64,000 nt of DNA from Aquitalea denitrificans (GTDB lineage Bacteria > Pseudomonadota > Gammaproteobacteria > Burkholderiales > Chromobacteriaceae), in NCBI RefSeq assembly GCF_009856625.1, contig NZ_CP047241.1, positions 2,542,001 to 2,606,000 of the forward strand. The letters run 5' to 3'. The notes under the pieces were generated by a model, which was not told the origin of the DNA, made no database searches, and worked only from the letters and a program-made list of their open reading frames with translations. Each line of letters opens with the position of its first letter. Positions within the stretch are counted from its first letter, which is position 1. Positions 35,527-43,482 of this stretch are shown in pieces. A program made the translations under genes and the position numbers.

Positions 35527-36117
35527 TCAGGCCAGGGGCGAAACCGTGCTGACGGACTGCGCGCTGGCAATCACCGGCTGGCGGTGGCTGATCAGCGGCA
35601 AGGCGCGCTCCACGGCCAGACGGATGCGTGCCTGCAAGGCGCTATCGCTGACCTGGTAGTCGCTGAAGTCGGCCTCGGCGGCGTATACCCCCAGTGGCAG
35701 GGTTTGCGCCTGGAAGAAGCTGAACAAGGGGCGCAGCTGATGTTCGATCACCAGCGCATGGCGCTCGCTGCCACCGGTGGCGGCCAGCAATACCGGCAGG
35801 TCGAACAGCGCTTCGTGGTGCACGAAGTCAAAGAAGTGCTTGAACAGGCCGGTGTAACTGGCGCGGTAGACCGGGCTGGCGACGATCAGCAAATCGGCCT
35901 GCTCCACCGCCTGAATGGCTTCACGCACGGATTCCGGCAAATCCGCCGGACGGGTGACGCCGCCGTAGTGCGGGGCCAGATCGCCCAGTTCGATCACACG
36001 GGCTTCAACTGGCAGGTGGCCGGACAATTCGGCCAGCAAGGCCTGCACCAGCGCCAGGGTGCGCGAGGGGCGCTGCAGGCTGCCGGAGACGGCAACAACA
36101 TTAAAAGAGTGGCTCAT
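35527..36117 (-). CDS. msuE: NAD(P)H-dependent FMN reductase MsuE/SsuE-type
   Basis: A 196-residue flavodoxin-like reductase. Motifs VSGSLQRPSRT (FMN phosphate loop) and SPVYRASYTGLFKHFFDFV are those of MsuE/SsuE. It supplies FMNH2 to SfnG, SsuD and probably to the many SfnB/DszC-like enzymes nearby, since no second dedicated reductase is seen. The start at 36117 is preferred because TGGAGCAA lies just upstream; an in-frame ATG at 36132 would use that site as codons. It is the first gene of a nine-gene leftward transcription unit. Confidence 0.93.
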   Translation of the reverse strand: MSHSFNVVAVSGSLQRPSRTLALVQALLAELSGHLPVEARVIELGDLAPHYGGVTRPADLPESVREAIQAVEQADLLIVASPVYRASYTGLFKHFFDFVHHEALFDLPVLLAATGGSERHALVIEHQLRPLFSFFQAQTLPLGVYAAEADFSDYQVSDSALQARIRLAVERALPLISHRQPVIASAQSVSTVSPLA

Positions 36118-36151
36118 GGCTTGCTCCATCATCAGGGTTCACCTGATACAT

Positions 36152-36167
36152 AGCAGCAAGTGTGCCA
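36152..36167 (-). promoter_or_regulatory. Sigma-54 promoter of the msuE-sfnG operon
   Basis: Read on the minus strand: TGGCACACTTGCTGCT, with invariant GG and GC 10 bp apart. It matches TGGCACR-N4-TTGCW at 11 of 12 defined positions. The expected transcript start is about 12 bp further (near 36141), giving a leader of some 25 bases to msuE. Two candidate activator sites lie 55-100 bp upstream. Confidence 0.78.
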
Positions 36168-36221
36168 GCTTTATATTTCTTTAATTTCAATGACTTACGC
36201 AAATCAAAAACCACCTCGCAA

Positions 36222-36269
36222 CTGCTGCTGCCGCACCAGCATGCTGACCGGCTGCTGCCTGGGCAGCAG
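36222..36269. promoter_or_regulatory. Two candidate SfnR sites upstream of msuE
   Basis: CTGCTGC-CTGG-GCAGCAG at 36252-36269 is a perfect copy of the inverted repeat shared with two other sigma-54 promoters. CTGCTGC-TGCC-GCACCAG at 36222-36239 has one mismatch. Their starts are exactly 30 bp apart, about three helical turns, as expected for cooperative binding by an enhancer-binding protein. Confidence 0.6.
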
Positions 36270-36351
36270 TGGCAAAACCATGCAAAACAAAGTCGGATTA
36301 CTGATATGCAACAAGCATCAATCCCAAGGCAAAACAGCCCACTTCCAATAC

Positions 36352-36382
36352 AAAAAAAGCACACCCAAAAGGGTGTGCTTTT
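36352..36382 (-). terminator. Intrinsic terminator of the ssuD-ssuA operon
   Basis: GCACACCC (36359-36366), loop AAAA, GGGTGTGC (36371-36378), with AAAAAAA on the left that reads as a U-run on the minus strand and TTTT on the right. It lies 39 bp after the stop of the ssuA-like gene and separates that operon from the msuE promoter. Confidence 0.9.
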
Positions 36383-36420
36383 CATGATGAAGACGGTTGC
36401 CGGACCGGTCTGGCTTCAGC

Positions 36421-37383
36421 TTATTTGCCGTCCCACACGATGTCCTTCACCACCAGCGGCTTGGGAATCAGCTTGAGCTTGAAGAAGGTGTCGGCAATAC
36501 GCTGCTGCTCTGCCACCACCTTGCCATCCAGCAGCTTCACGCCATAGCCGGAGCGCTTGGCAGCCACCTGCACGATGTCCTTGTCCAGGCCAATCTGCCC
36601 GGACAGCTCGGCCGCAACTTCCGGGATATGACTCTTGCCCCAGGCATCCAGCCGTTGCAGTTCTTCCAGCACCACCTTGATGACCTTGGGATTGCTGGCC
36701 ACATAAGGCTTGCGCGCCAGGTAGAACTGGGTGTTGTTGACAATGCCCTTGCCGTCCGCCAGCTGGCGGGCATTCAGTTGCTTCTCGGCAGCCGCCAGGA
36801 AGGGGTCCCAGATCACCCAGGCATCCACACTGCCCTGCTGGAAGGCGGCGCGGCCATCAGCCGGGTTGAGGAATACCGGGGTGATGTCCTCGTATTTCAG
36901 CCCGGCTTTTTCCAGTGCGCGCACCAGCAGGTAATGCACATTGGAGCCCTTATTCAAGGCCACGCGCTTGCCCTTGAGGTCTTTCACGCTGCGGATGGGC
37001 GAATCCTTGCCCACCACAATGGCTTCACCTTCCGGGGCGGCCGGTTCATTGGCCAGATACAGCAGGTCGGCACCGGCTGCCTGGGCAAAGATGGGCGGGG
37101 TTTCACCGGTGGTGCCCAGGTCCACGCTGCCCACGTTCAACGCTTCCAGCAGTTGCGGGCCGCCGGGGAATTCCGCCCATTTCACCTTGACGCCCAGCGG
37201 GGCCAGGCGTTTTTCCAGCGTGCCCTGCGCCTTGAGCAGCACCAGCGTGCCGTATTTCTGATAACCGATATTCAGCGTGTCGCTGCCTGCGGCCAGCGCG
37301 GTGGCCGACAACGAAGACAGCGCAAGGCCGGCGGCAGCCAGCAGGCCCAATACACGACGACGGGTGGGGTTGAAGTGTTGCAT
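36421..37383 (-). CDS. ssuA: Aliphatic sulfonate binding protein (SsuA-like)
   Basis: A 320-residue exported binding protein of the SsuA/TauA family. A twin-arginine-like or basic Sec leader (TRRRVLGLLAAAGLALSSLS) ends near residue 32. LNIGYQKYGTLVLLKAQGTL and FPGGPQLLEALNVGSVDLG are SsuA hallmarks. It is the third gene of the leftward ssuD operon. No cognate SsuB ATPase or SsuC permease is in this window, so it must work with a system encoded elsewhere or with another importer. Confidence 0.9.
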   Translation of the reverse strand: MQHFNPTRRRVLGLLAAAGLALSSLSATALAAGSDTLNIGYQKYGTLVLLKAQGTLEKRLAPLGVKVKWAEFPGGPQLLEALNVGSVDLGTTGETPPIFAQAAGADLLYLANEPAAPEGEAIVVGKDSPIRSVKDLKGKRVALNKGSNVHYLLVRALEKAGLKYEDITPVFLNPADGRAAFQQGSVDAWVIWDPFLAAAEKQLNARQLADGKGIVNNTQFYLARKPYVASNPKVIKVVLEELQRLDAWGKSHIPEVAAELSGQIGLDKDIVQVAAKRSGYGVKLLDGKVVAEQQRIADTFFKLKLIPKPLVVKDIVWDGK

Positions 37384-37488
37384 CAGGATTCCTTGTTGTT
37401 TGCAGTATGGGGTTCAGGGTTTAACGCAGCGGACCAAATGGGCTGGCTACCCGCGGGCAAGGCGCAAGGCAGCTCGCAGACATCTTGT

Positions 37489-38337
37489 TCATTGCGACAG
37501 GCCAAACAGGCGGGCGGCATTGCCGTACAACACCTTGTCCAGCACATGGGGCCGCAGGCCCAGGCCGTGCAGGTCGTCTATCGATTGCCCGATGGGGCGG
37601 AAGGGATAGGACGAACCAAACAGCAGCTGGTCGGCCATGAAGCCGTTGGCCGCCTCGATGTACAGCTGGCTGCCGGGCAGGAACTGGTACATGTCCGGCA
37701 CCACCAGCACGTTTTCGTGACGGAAGGCGATGCCGACAATCTCGGCCACCCGCGGCCAGTAGCCGTGGTAGCAGACAATGGGCAAGTGCGGGAAATCCGC
37801 CGCCACCCGCGCAACGCCAGCCGGGTCGTTGAAACGCGGGTCCGGTGTGGTGGGGCCGGACATCAAAAACACCGGCACGCCCAGTGCGGCGCAGGTTTCA
37901 TAAACGGGGTAGTACATCGCATCGTCCGGCTGGCGCGCCGGCACGCCAAAGCCCGGTTCGATATCGATGCCAGCCAGGCCCAGCTGCTTGATGGCGCGCT
38001 CGGCCTCGGCCACCGCCGCCTGTTCGCCCTGCAAGGCCGGGTCCACCCCGGCAATGCCCAGCAGGCGCTCATGGCCATGCACGATCTGGTGAATGGTGTC
38101 ATTGGGCAGATGCTGGCCCGGCGTATGCCGCCCCACCACCACCGCGTGGCTGAGGCCGGCGTTTTCCACTTCATCCAGAAAACCCTGCTGGGTGAGCGAG
38201 TTGACAAAGTGCTGGTCGTCACGCGAGCCCACGCGGCGATTGAGCCAGCGCGCGGCTTCGTAAGCCTGGGTGCCGGGCGAGGCACCAAAGAAATCGTGCA
38301 GGAAGGCAGGCCTGCAACGCATGTCGATCACCTTCAT
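37489..38337 (-). CDS. Amidohydrolase-fold hydrolase in the ssuD operon
   Basis: A 282-residue amidohydrolase-2 (TIM-barrel) protein. Segments MKVIDMRCRP, LAGIDIEPGFG, CYHGYWP and a C-terminal YGNAARLFGL fit the family. The usual first metal motif H-x-H near the N-terminus reads M-R-C here, so metal binding may differ. It overlaps ssuD by 4 bp and is therefore translationally coupled to it. A role in processing an organosulfonate product is possible; no specific reaction can be given. Confidence 0.75.
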   Translation of the reverse strand: MKVIDMRCRPAFLHDFFGASPGTQAYEAARWLNRRVGSRDDQHFVNSLTQQGFLDEVENAGLSHAVVVGRHTPGQHLPNDTIHQIVHGHERLLGIAGVDPALQGEQAAVAEAERAIKQLGLAGIDIEPGFGVPARQPDDAMYYPVYETCAALGVPVFLMSGPTTPDPRFNDPAGVARVAADFPHLPIVCYHGYWPRVAEIVGIAFRHENVLVVPDMYQFLPGSQLYIEAANGFMADQLLFGSSYPFRPIGQSIDDLHGLGLRPHVLDKVLYGNAARLFGLSQ

Positions 38338-39485
38338 GCGGCCTCCGTTTCGGCCACGGGTTTCTGCACCACGGTGCTGGCATCAAACGGGCCGCCGGTC
38401 TGCACCCGGTCGTCGCCATACACCCAGCGCTTGCCCGGCAACAGCGGGAACACCAGTTCGGCAAAGCGGTAGGCTTCTTCCAGATGCGGGTAGCCGGAGA
38501 GGACAAAGCTGTCCACGCCCAGGTCGGCATATTCCTTCAGCCGCGCGGCCACGGTTTGCGCATCGCCCACCAGCGCGGTACCGGCACCGCCACGCACCAA
38601 GCCGACACCGGCCCACAGATTGGGGCTGACTTCCAGCTGGTCACGCTTGCCGCCGTGCAGCGCGGCCATGCGACGCTGGCCTTCGGAATCCATTGCAGCA
38701 AAGCGCTGCTGCACCTTGGCAATCACTTCGTCATCCAGATGGCTGATCAGCGCATTGGCCGCCGCCCAGGCTTGCTCGGTGGTTTCGCGCACAATCACAT
38801 GCAGGCGCACGCCAAAGCGCACGGTGCGGCCCAGTCTGGCGGCGCGGGCGCGTACATCGGCAATCTTCTCGGCCACGGCTGCCGGGGGTTCGCCCCAGGT
38901 GAGGTAGGCTTCCACATGTTCGGCCGCCAGGTCGTGTGCGGCACTGGACGAGCCACCAAAGTACAAGGGCGGTGCCGGTTTCTGTACCGGCTCGAAGAAG
39001 TTCTGCGCGTTTTCCACCGTGTGGTATTTACCGGCGTAGCTGACGGTTTCGCCGGCCAGCAGGCGCTTCCAGATATGCAGGAATTCGCTGGCTTCTTCGT
39101 AACGCTGGTCGTGATCGAGGAAAATGCCGTCGGCAGCCAGTTCGGCCGAATCGCCCCCGGCCACCACATTGAGCAGCAGACGGCCATTACTGGCCTGATC
39201 CAGCGTGGCAGCCATGCGCGCGGCGGCGGTGGGCTTGGTCAGCGCGGTACGCAGCGCCACCAGCAGCTTCAACCTGCTGGTGACCGGCACCAGGCTGGAG
39301 GCTGTCACCCACGGGTCCAGGCAGCCGCTGCCAGTGGGAATGAGAATGCCGTCGTAACCCAGGTTGTCCGCCGCCACGGCAATCTGCCGCAGGTATTCGT
39401 TGCTGACGGCGCGGCCTGAGCCGGACTGGCCCAGATAACGGGTATCGCCGGAGGTCGGCAGAAACCAGAAGATGTCGAGACTCAT
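38334..39485 (-). CDS. ssuD: FMNH2-dependent alkanesulfonate monooxygenase SsuD
   Basis: A 383-residue luciferase-family enzyme. The start at 39485 (MSLDIFWFLPTSGDTRYLG) has GGAAG upstream; an earlier in-frame ATG at 39527 is unsupported. The motifs LLLNVVAGGDSAELAADG and HLEEAYRFAELVFPLL are typical of SsuD, which cleaves alkanesulfonates to aldehyde and sulfite with FMNH2 and O2. It heads an operon with the amidohydrolase and ssuA-like genes and is divergent from a GntR regulator. Confidence 0.93.
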   Translation of the reverse strand: MSLDIFWFLPTSGDTRYLGQSGSGRAVSNEYLRQIAVAADNLGYDGILIPTGSGCLDPWVTASSLVPVTSRLKLLVALRTALTKPTAAARMAATLDQASNGRLLLNVVAGGDSAELAADGIFLDHDQRYEEASEFLHIWKRLLAGETVSYAGKYHTVENAQNFFEPVQKPAPPLYFGGSSSAAHDLAAEHVEAYLTWGEPPAAVAEKIADVRARAARLGRTVRFGVRLHVIVRETTEQAWAAANALISHLDDEVIAKVQQRFAAMDSEGQRRMAALHGGKRDQLEVSPNLWAGVGLVRGGAGTALVGDAQTVAARLKEYADLGVDSFVLSGYPHLEEAYRFAELVFPLLPGKRWVYGDDRVQTGGPFDASTVVQKPVAETEAA

Positions 39486-39578
39486 GCTGCTTCCTTTGCT
39501 GGCAGATTGCATGACGCCGCAGCGCACCGGACTGGCGGCTGTGGCATGAAGGTGATGGGCCGATTCTAGTCAGCGCCC

Positions 39579-39594
39579 TGCACTGCACGAACCA
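39579..39594 (-). promoter_or_regulatory. Possible sigma-54 promoter of the ssuD operon
   Basis: On the minus strand: TGGTTCGTGCAGTGCA, with GG and GC correctly 10 bp apart and 9 of 12 consensus positions matched. It lies 94 bp upstream of the ssuD start. No CTGCTGC-type activator site is found above it, so its control by SfnR is doubtful. Confidence 0.4.
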
Positions 39595-39630
39595 AGGAAA
39601 ACAGCAAAGCAAATCAATTTAAGTCATAAC

Positions 39631-39642
39631 CTGTCATGACAG
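39631..39642. promoter_or_regulatory. Palindromic operator between ssuD and the GntR gene
   Basis: CTGTCATGACAG is a perfect 12-bp palindrome. It overlaps the -35 region of a likely gntR promoter whose -10 is TATACT at 39662-39667. A GntR/HutC-type dimer is the natural binder. Confidence 0.5.
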
Positions 39643-39697
39643 CTTGCCCGGCATTTGGGCTTATACTCGGCGCAATCCAATCAAGCCCTGCCCACCC

Positions 39698-40426
39698 ATG
39701 ACCACATTAGCCACGCCCCAGGCCCTGCATGCCCGCATCCGCGAAAGCCTGCGCAGCCAGATTCTCAGCGGCCATTACGGCCAGCACGACAAACTGCCAT
39801 CGGAAAAGCAGCTGATGGAAAGCTTTGGCGTCAGCCGCATCACCGTGCGCCATGCGCTGGGCGCACTGGAACAGGAAGGCATGATCTTCCGCATTGCCGG
39901 CAAGGGCTGCTATGTGGCCAAAAGCAAACCCGCCCAGACCCTTACCCGGCTGCAAGGCTTTGCCGAAGCCATGCACAGCCAGGGCTATGCCGCCTGCAAC
40001 CGGGTGCTGAGCCTGCAAACCCTGCCCGCCAGCGAAACCGTGGCCCAGGCATTTGGCGTGGCCGTGGGCACGCCCATGGTGGAGCTGCGCCGCCTGCGCT
40101 ATCTGGACAATCTGCCGGTGTCGCTGGATATCAGTTATTTCACCCAGGAACTGGGGCTGCGGCTGGCGCGTGAAGACCTGGCCAGCCGTGATGTGTTTCA
40201 TATTCTGGAAAACGACTACGGCCTGCCCTTGGGCCATGCCGACCTCAGCATAGAAGCCACGCTGGCCAGCGCAGAAGAGGCGCAACTGCTGGACGTGGCA
40301 CCCGCGGCCCCGCTGCTGGCCTTGCAACGCATGACCCGTGGCGCCGATGGCGCCGGGCTGGAGCTGGACTTCATCCGCTACCGTGCCGACCGCTTCCGCT
40401 ACCAGCTGCGCATAGAACGCAACTGA
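39698..40426 (+). CDS. GntR/HutC-type regulator
   Basis: A 242-residue protein: an N-terminal winged helix (residues about 8-75, LRSQILSGHYGQHDKLPSEK, then SRITVRHALGALEQEGMI) and a C-terminal UTRA ligand-binding domain. The start at 39698 is preferred to an upstream codon at 39644, which would cover the promoter. It is divergent from ssuD and probably controls it in response to a sulfonate or related metabolite. It has its own palindrome upstream. Confidence 0.87.
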   Translation: MTTLATPQALHARIRESLRSQILSGHYGQHDKLPSEKQLMESFGVSRITVRHALGALEQEGMIFRIAGKGCYVAKSKPAQTLTRLQGFAEAMHSQGYAACNRVLSLQTLPASETVAQAFGVAVGTPMVELRRLRYLDNLPVSLDISYFTQELGLRLAREDLASRDVFHILENDYGLPLGHADLSIEATLASAEEAQLLDVAPAAPLLALQRMTRGADGAGLELDFIRYRADRFRYQLRIERN

Positions 40427-40481
40427 AGACCCAGACACCCCGGGCGGCGGCCCTGCCGCTGCCTGTCGCCGCTGCCTGTCG

Positions 40482-40555
40482 CCTCTGCCTCTGCCTCTGC
40501 CTCTGCCTCTATCTCTATCTCTGCCTCCATCTCCATCTCCATCTCTGTCTCTGCC
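40482..40555. repeat. Hexanucleotide tandem repeat tract
   Basis: About twelve consecutive six-base units of the type CCTCTG, drifting through TCTCTA to TCCATC and back to TCTCTG. It is preceded by a 13-bp unit (GCCGCTGCCTGTC) repeated twice from 40455. It lies in the 353-bp gene-free interval between the GntR gene and the sfnB-like gene, upstream of the activator site and promoter. Such tracts expand and shrink by slippage. Confidence 0.8.
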
Positions 40556-40628
40556 AGTACACTACGCCCTCAGCAAGAAGTACCACCCGGTTTGGCAAGC
40601 CATGCCAGGCCCCGCCCCTGTCCGCCCC

Positions 40629-40646
40629 CTGCTGCGCTGGCAGCAG
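40629..40646. promoter_or_regulatory. Candidate SfnR site upstream of the first sfnB-like gene
   Basis: CTGCTGC-GCTG-GCAGCAG, a perfect instance of the shared inverted repeat, 70 bp upstream of the sigma-54 promoter at 40717. A second, degenerate pair of half-sites (TGCTG / CAGCA) follows at 40663-40677, about 33 bp on. Confidence 0.6.
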
Positions 40647-40716
40647 CCAGCCAGCACACTTGTGCTGATTTACAGCAAAAAGCCGTGTTTTACGGCGCAA
40701 AACCACGCATTTTGTC

Positions 40717-40732
40717 AGGCACGCTTATTGCC
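40717..40732 (+). promoter_or_regulatory. Sigma-54 promoter of the sfnB-like operon
   Basis: AGGCACGCTTATTGCC matches TGGCACR-N4-TTGCW at 10 of 12 defined positions, including GG, CAC, G and TTGC. It lies 47 bp upstream of the ATG at 40780, a fitting distance for a leader of about 35 bases. Confidence 0.78.
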
Positions 40733-40779
40733 ATTCCTGTGACATCCCCGGGTATCCGGACTTACACAAGGAATGTGCG

Positions 40780-42036
40780 ATGACTACCTCCCTGGCCGGC
40801 CACGAGGCCGTACGTGTCAACTCTCCCGAGCCTTTCGCCGCCCGCCCGCGCCCCACTACCCCGGCGCACATCATCCGCGACGATGCCGAAGCCATCGCCG
40901 TGGCGCGTCAGCTGGCCATCCGCTTTGCCCACGATGCCGCCCTGCGCGACCGCGAAGGCCTGCTGCCGCTGGCCGAAGTGGACGCCTACTCGCAAAGCGG
41001 CCTGTGGGGCATCAACGTGCCCAAGGCCTATGGCGGCGCTGGCGTGTCCTACGCCACGCTGGCCGAGGTGATCAAGATCATCGCCGAGGCCGACTCCAGC
41101 ATCGCCCAGATCACCCAGAACCATCTGGCCATCAACCTGCATATCGCACTGGATGGCAGCGAGGCGCAAAAGCAGGAACTGTTTGGCCTGGTATTGCAGG
41201 GCTACCGCTTTGGTAATGCCTTCTCCGAACTCAACAGCAAGACCGTGGCTGCGTTTGAAACCCGCTACCGGCTTGACGGTGACACAGCGGTGGTGAATGG
41301 CGAGAAGTTCTACACCACCGGCGCACTGCTGGCCCACATCGTGCCCATCGTGGCGGTGGGTGAAGACGGCCTGGGTGCACTGGTATTTGCCGACCGCGAC
41401 ACCCCGGGGCTGAGCGTGATCAACAACTGGTCCAGCTTTGGCCAGCGTACCACCGCCTCCGGCGGCGTGAAGATAGAACAGGTACGCGTACCGGCCAGCC
41501 GCGTGCTGCCGATTGCCGCCTTCGACACCCCCACCGTAGCCGGGCCGGTCTCGCAGATCATCCAGGCTGCCATTGACGGCGGCATTGCCCGCGCCGCGCT
41601 GGCCGACACCATCGAGTTCATCCGCTCGCAAAGCCGTCCCTGGCTGGACAGCGGCAAGGACAAGGCCGCCGACGACCCGTTTACCGTTTCCGCCATCGGC
41701 CTCTTGGAAATCCGCCTGCATGCGGCCGAAGCGCTGCTGGAAAAAGCCGGCCGCTTGATCGATGCCGCCCTGGCCCAGCCGGATGAAAGCAGCGTGGCAC
41801 TGGCTACCGTGGCCACTGCCGAAGCCAAGGTGCTGACTACCGAAATTGCCATCGAGGCCAGCAACAAGCTGTTCGAACTTGCCGGCACCCGCGCCACCCT
41901 GATTGCCCACAACCTGGACCGCCACTGGCGCAATGCCCGCGTGCACACCCTGCACGACCCGGTGCGCTGGAAATACTTCCACATCGGCAACTACTACCTG
42001 AACCACATTGCGCCGCCGCGCCATCCGTGGAACTAA
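40780..42036 (+). CDS. sfnB: SfnB-family flavin-dependent sulfur oxidoreductase
   Basis: A 418-residue acyl-CoA dehydrogenase-fold protein of the SfnB/DszC branch, whose members are reduced-flavin monooxygenases acting on sulfur compounds. It carries the subfamily marks ITQNHLAINLHI (conserved His in the active-site helix), FGQRTTASGGVKIEQVRVPA and the C-terminal LDRHWRNARVHTLHDPVRWK. It does not act on acyl-CoA as far as the sequence shows. It is first in a rightward pair with the gene at 42096, under the sigma-54 promoter at 40717. Confidence 0.88.
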   Translation: MTTSLAGHEAVRVNSPEPFAARPRPTTPAHIIRDDAEAIAVARQLAIRFAHDAALRDREGLLPLAEVDAYSQSGLWGINVPKAYGGAGVSYATLAEVIKIIAEADSSIAQITQNHLAINLHIALDGSEAQKQELFGLVLQGYRFGNAFSELNSKTVAAFETRYRLDGDTAVVNGEKFYTTGALLAHIVPIVAVGEDGLGALVFADRDTPGLSVINNWSSFGQRTTASGGVKIEQVRVPASRVLPIAAFDTPTVAGPVSQIIQAAIDGGIARAALADTIEFIRSQSRPWLDSGKDKAADDPFTVSAIGLLEIRLHAAEALLEKAGRLIDAALAQPDESSVALATVATAEAKVLTTEIAIEASNKLFELAGTRATLIAHNLDRHWRNARVHTLHDPVRWKYFHIGNYYLNHIAPPRHPWN

Positions 42037-42095
42037 GCCATGACCGGCAGTGCAGCACTGCCGGTATTCGCCAAATCGCCAAACAGGAAACAACC

Positions 42096-43328
42096 ATGAG
42101 CCAACACACCCTGCCGGACGACCTGTCCACCGGCACCGACTACGAAACCCTGGCCCAGCGCTTTCGCCCCATCTTTGCCGAAATCGCCCAGACCGCCCTG
42201 CAACGCGAACGCGAGCGCAAGCTGCCGTACGAGCCGATCAACTGGCTGAAACAGGCCGGTTTTGGCGCGGTGCGCGTGCCCAAGCAATATGGCGGGGCCG
42301 GTGCCTCGCTGCCGCAGCTGTTCCAGTTGCTGGTGGAACTGGCCACCGCCGACTCCAACCTGCCGCAAGCGCTGCGTGGCCATTTTGCTTTTGTCGAAGA
42401 CCGCCTGAATGCCCCGGCAAGCCCGGAACGCGAAGTCTGGTTCAAGCGCTTTGTGGCCGGTGAAATTGTCGGCAATGCCTGGACCGAAATCGGCGAGGTC
42501 GCCGTAGGCGACGTGATTACCCGCGTCAGCCGCCAGGGCGACAAACTGCTGCTCAATGGCCGCAAGTTCTACAGCACCGGCAGCATTTTTGCCGACTGGA
42601 TCGACGTCTACGCCCAGGTAGATGGCACCAACCAGGACGTGATTGCCGCCATCCGCACCAGCGACCCCGGTGTGACGCAAAGCGACGACTGGGACGGCTT
42701 TGGCCAGCGCACCACCGGCAGTGGCAGCACCGTGTTTGCCAACGTGACGGTGGCACCGGAAAACCTGATCGACTTTGCCAGCCGCTTCAAATACCAGACC
42801 GCCTTCTACCAGCTGGTATTGCTGGCGGTGCTGGCCGGCATCGGCAAGGCAGTGGAGCGCGATGTGGCCCAGCAAGTGCGCGATCGCAAACGCGTGTTCA
42901 GCACCGGCAATGCCAATAGCGTGAGTCAGGATGCACAGATCCAGCAGGTGGTGGGTGAAATCTCCGCGCTGGCCTATGCCGCCGAAGCCACCGCCATTCG
43001 CGCCGCCCACCCGGCCCAACGCGCTTATGAAGCCCGTTTTGGCAACGACGCCGCGCGCGAACGCGAGGCCAATATCGACGCCGAGCTGGAATCGGGCAAG
43101 GCGCAGATCGTGGTATCCGAACTGGTATTGCGTGCCGCCACCCAGCTGTTCAATGCACTGGGCGCATCGTCGGCCCGCGCCGAACTGCTGCTGGACCGCC
43201 ACTGGCGCAATGCCCGCACCGTGGCATCGCACAATCCGCTGATCTACAAGGCGCGCATTGCCGGTGACTGGGCCATCAACGGCACCGAACCGCCTTATGT
43301 CTGGCAGATTGGCCGCGGCAAGGCCTGA
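42096..43328 (+). CDS. DszC-like acyl-CoA dehydrogenase-fold monooxygenase
   Basis: A 410-residue homologue from a different sub-branch: the active-site helix reads LPQALRGHFAFVEDRL, and the C-terminus is shortened (DWAINGTEPPYVWQIG). The start at 42096 follows ACAGGAAAC and lies 59 bp after the sfnB-like gene. Probably an FMNH2-using monooxygenase for an organosulfur substrate, fed by MsuE. A strong terminator follows. Confidence 0.83.
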   Translation: MSQHTLPDDLSTGTDYETLAQRFRPIFAEIAQTALQRERERKLPYEPINWLKQAGFGAVRVPKQYGGAGASLPQLFQLLVELATADSNLPQALRGHFAFVEDRLNAPASPEREVWFKRFVAGEIVGNAWTEIGEVAVGDVITRVSRQGDKLLLNGRKFYSTGSIFADWIDVYAQVDGTNQDVIAAIRTSDPGVTQSDDWDGFGQRTTGSGSTVFANVTVAPENLIDFASRFKYQTAFYQLVLLAVLAGIGKAVERDVAQQVRDRKRVFSTGNANSVSQDAQIQQVVGEISALAYAAEATAIRAAHPAQRAYEARFGNDAAREREANIDAELESGKAQIVVSELVLRAATQLFNALGASSARAELLLDRHWRNARTVASHNPLIYKARIAGDWAINGTEPPYVWQIGRGKA

Positions 43329-43355
43329 TGGTTTTACGAAGCGGAAAATGACAAG

Positions 43356-43376
43356 GCCCGCGCTTGCGGGCTTTTT
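43356..43376 (+). terminator. Intrinsic terminator of the sfnB-like operon
   Basis: GCCCGC-gctt-GCGGGC followed by TTTTT, 27 bp after the stop. A second hairpin, CACCCGCC-gt-GGCGGGTG at 43441-43458, lies just before the end of the convergent ribB gene and may serve that side, though it has no U-run. Confidence 0.88.
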
Positions 43377-43482
43377 GCATGACTGTCACGCGGTGCAGAT
43401 TATTGACAAACCCCTCTCGCTTTCTGCACCAGCAGCCTGACACCCGCCGTGGCGGGTGCAGGAGGCAGTACGGCAGACCAAC

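Noticed and set aside
36397..38472. A 691-codon open frame opposite ssuA and the amidohydrolase gene
   Set aside because: It is a shadow of real genes on the minus strand with low-complexity translation.
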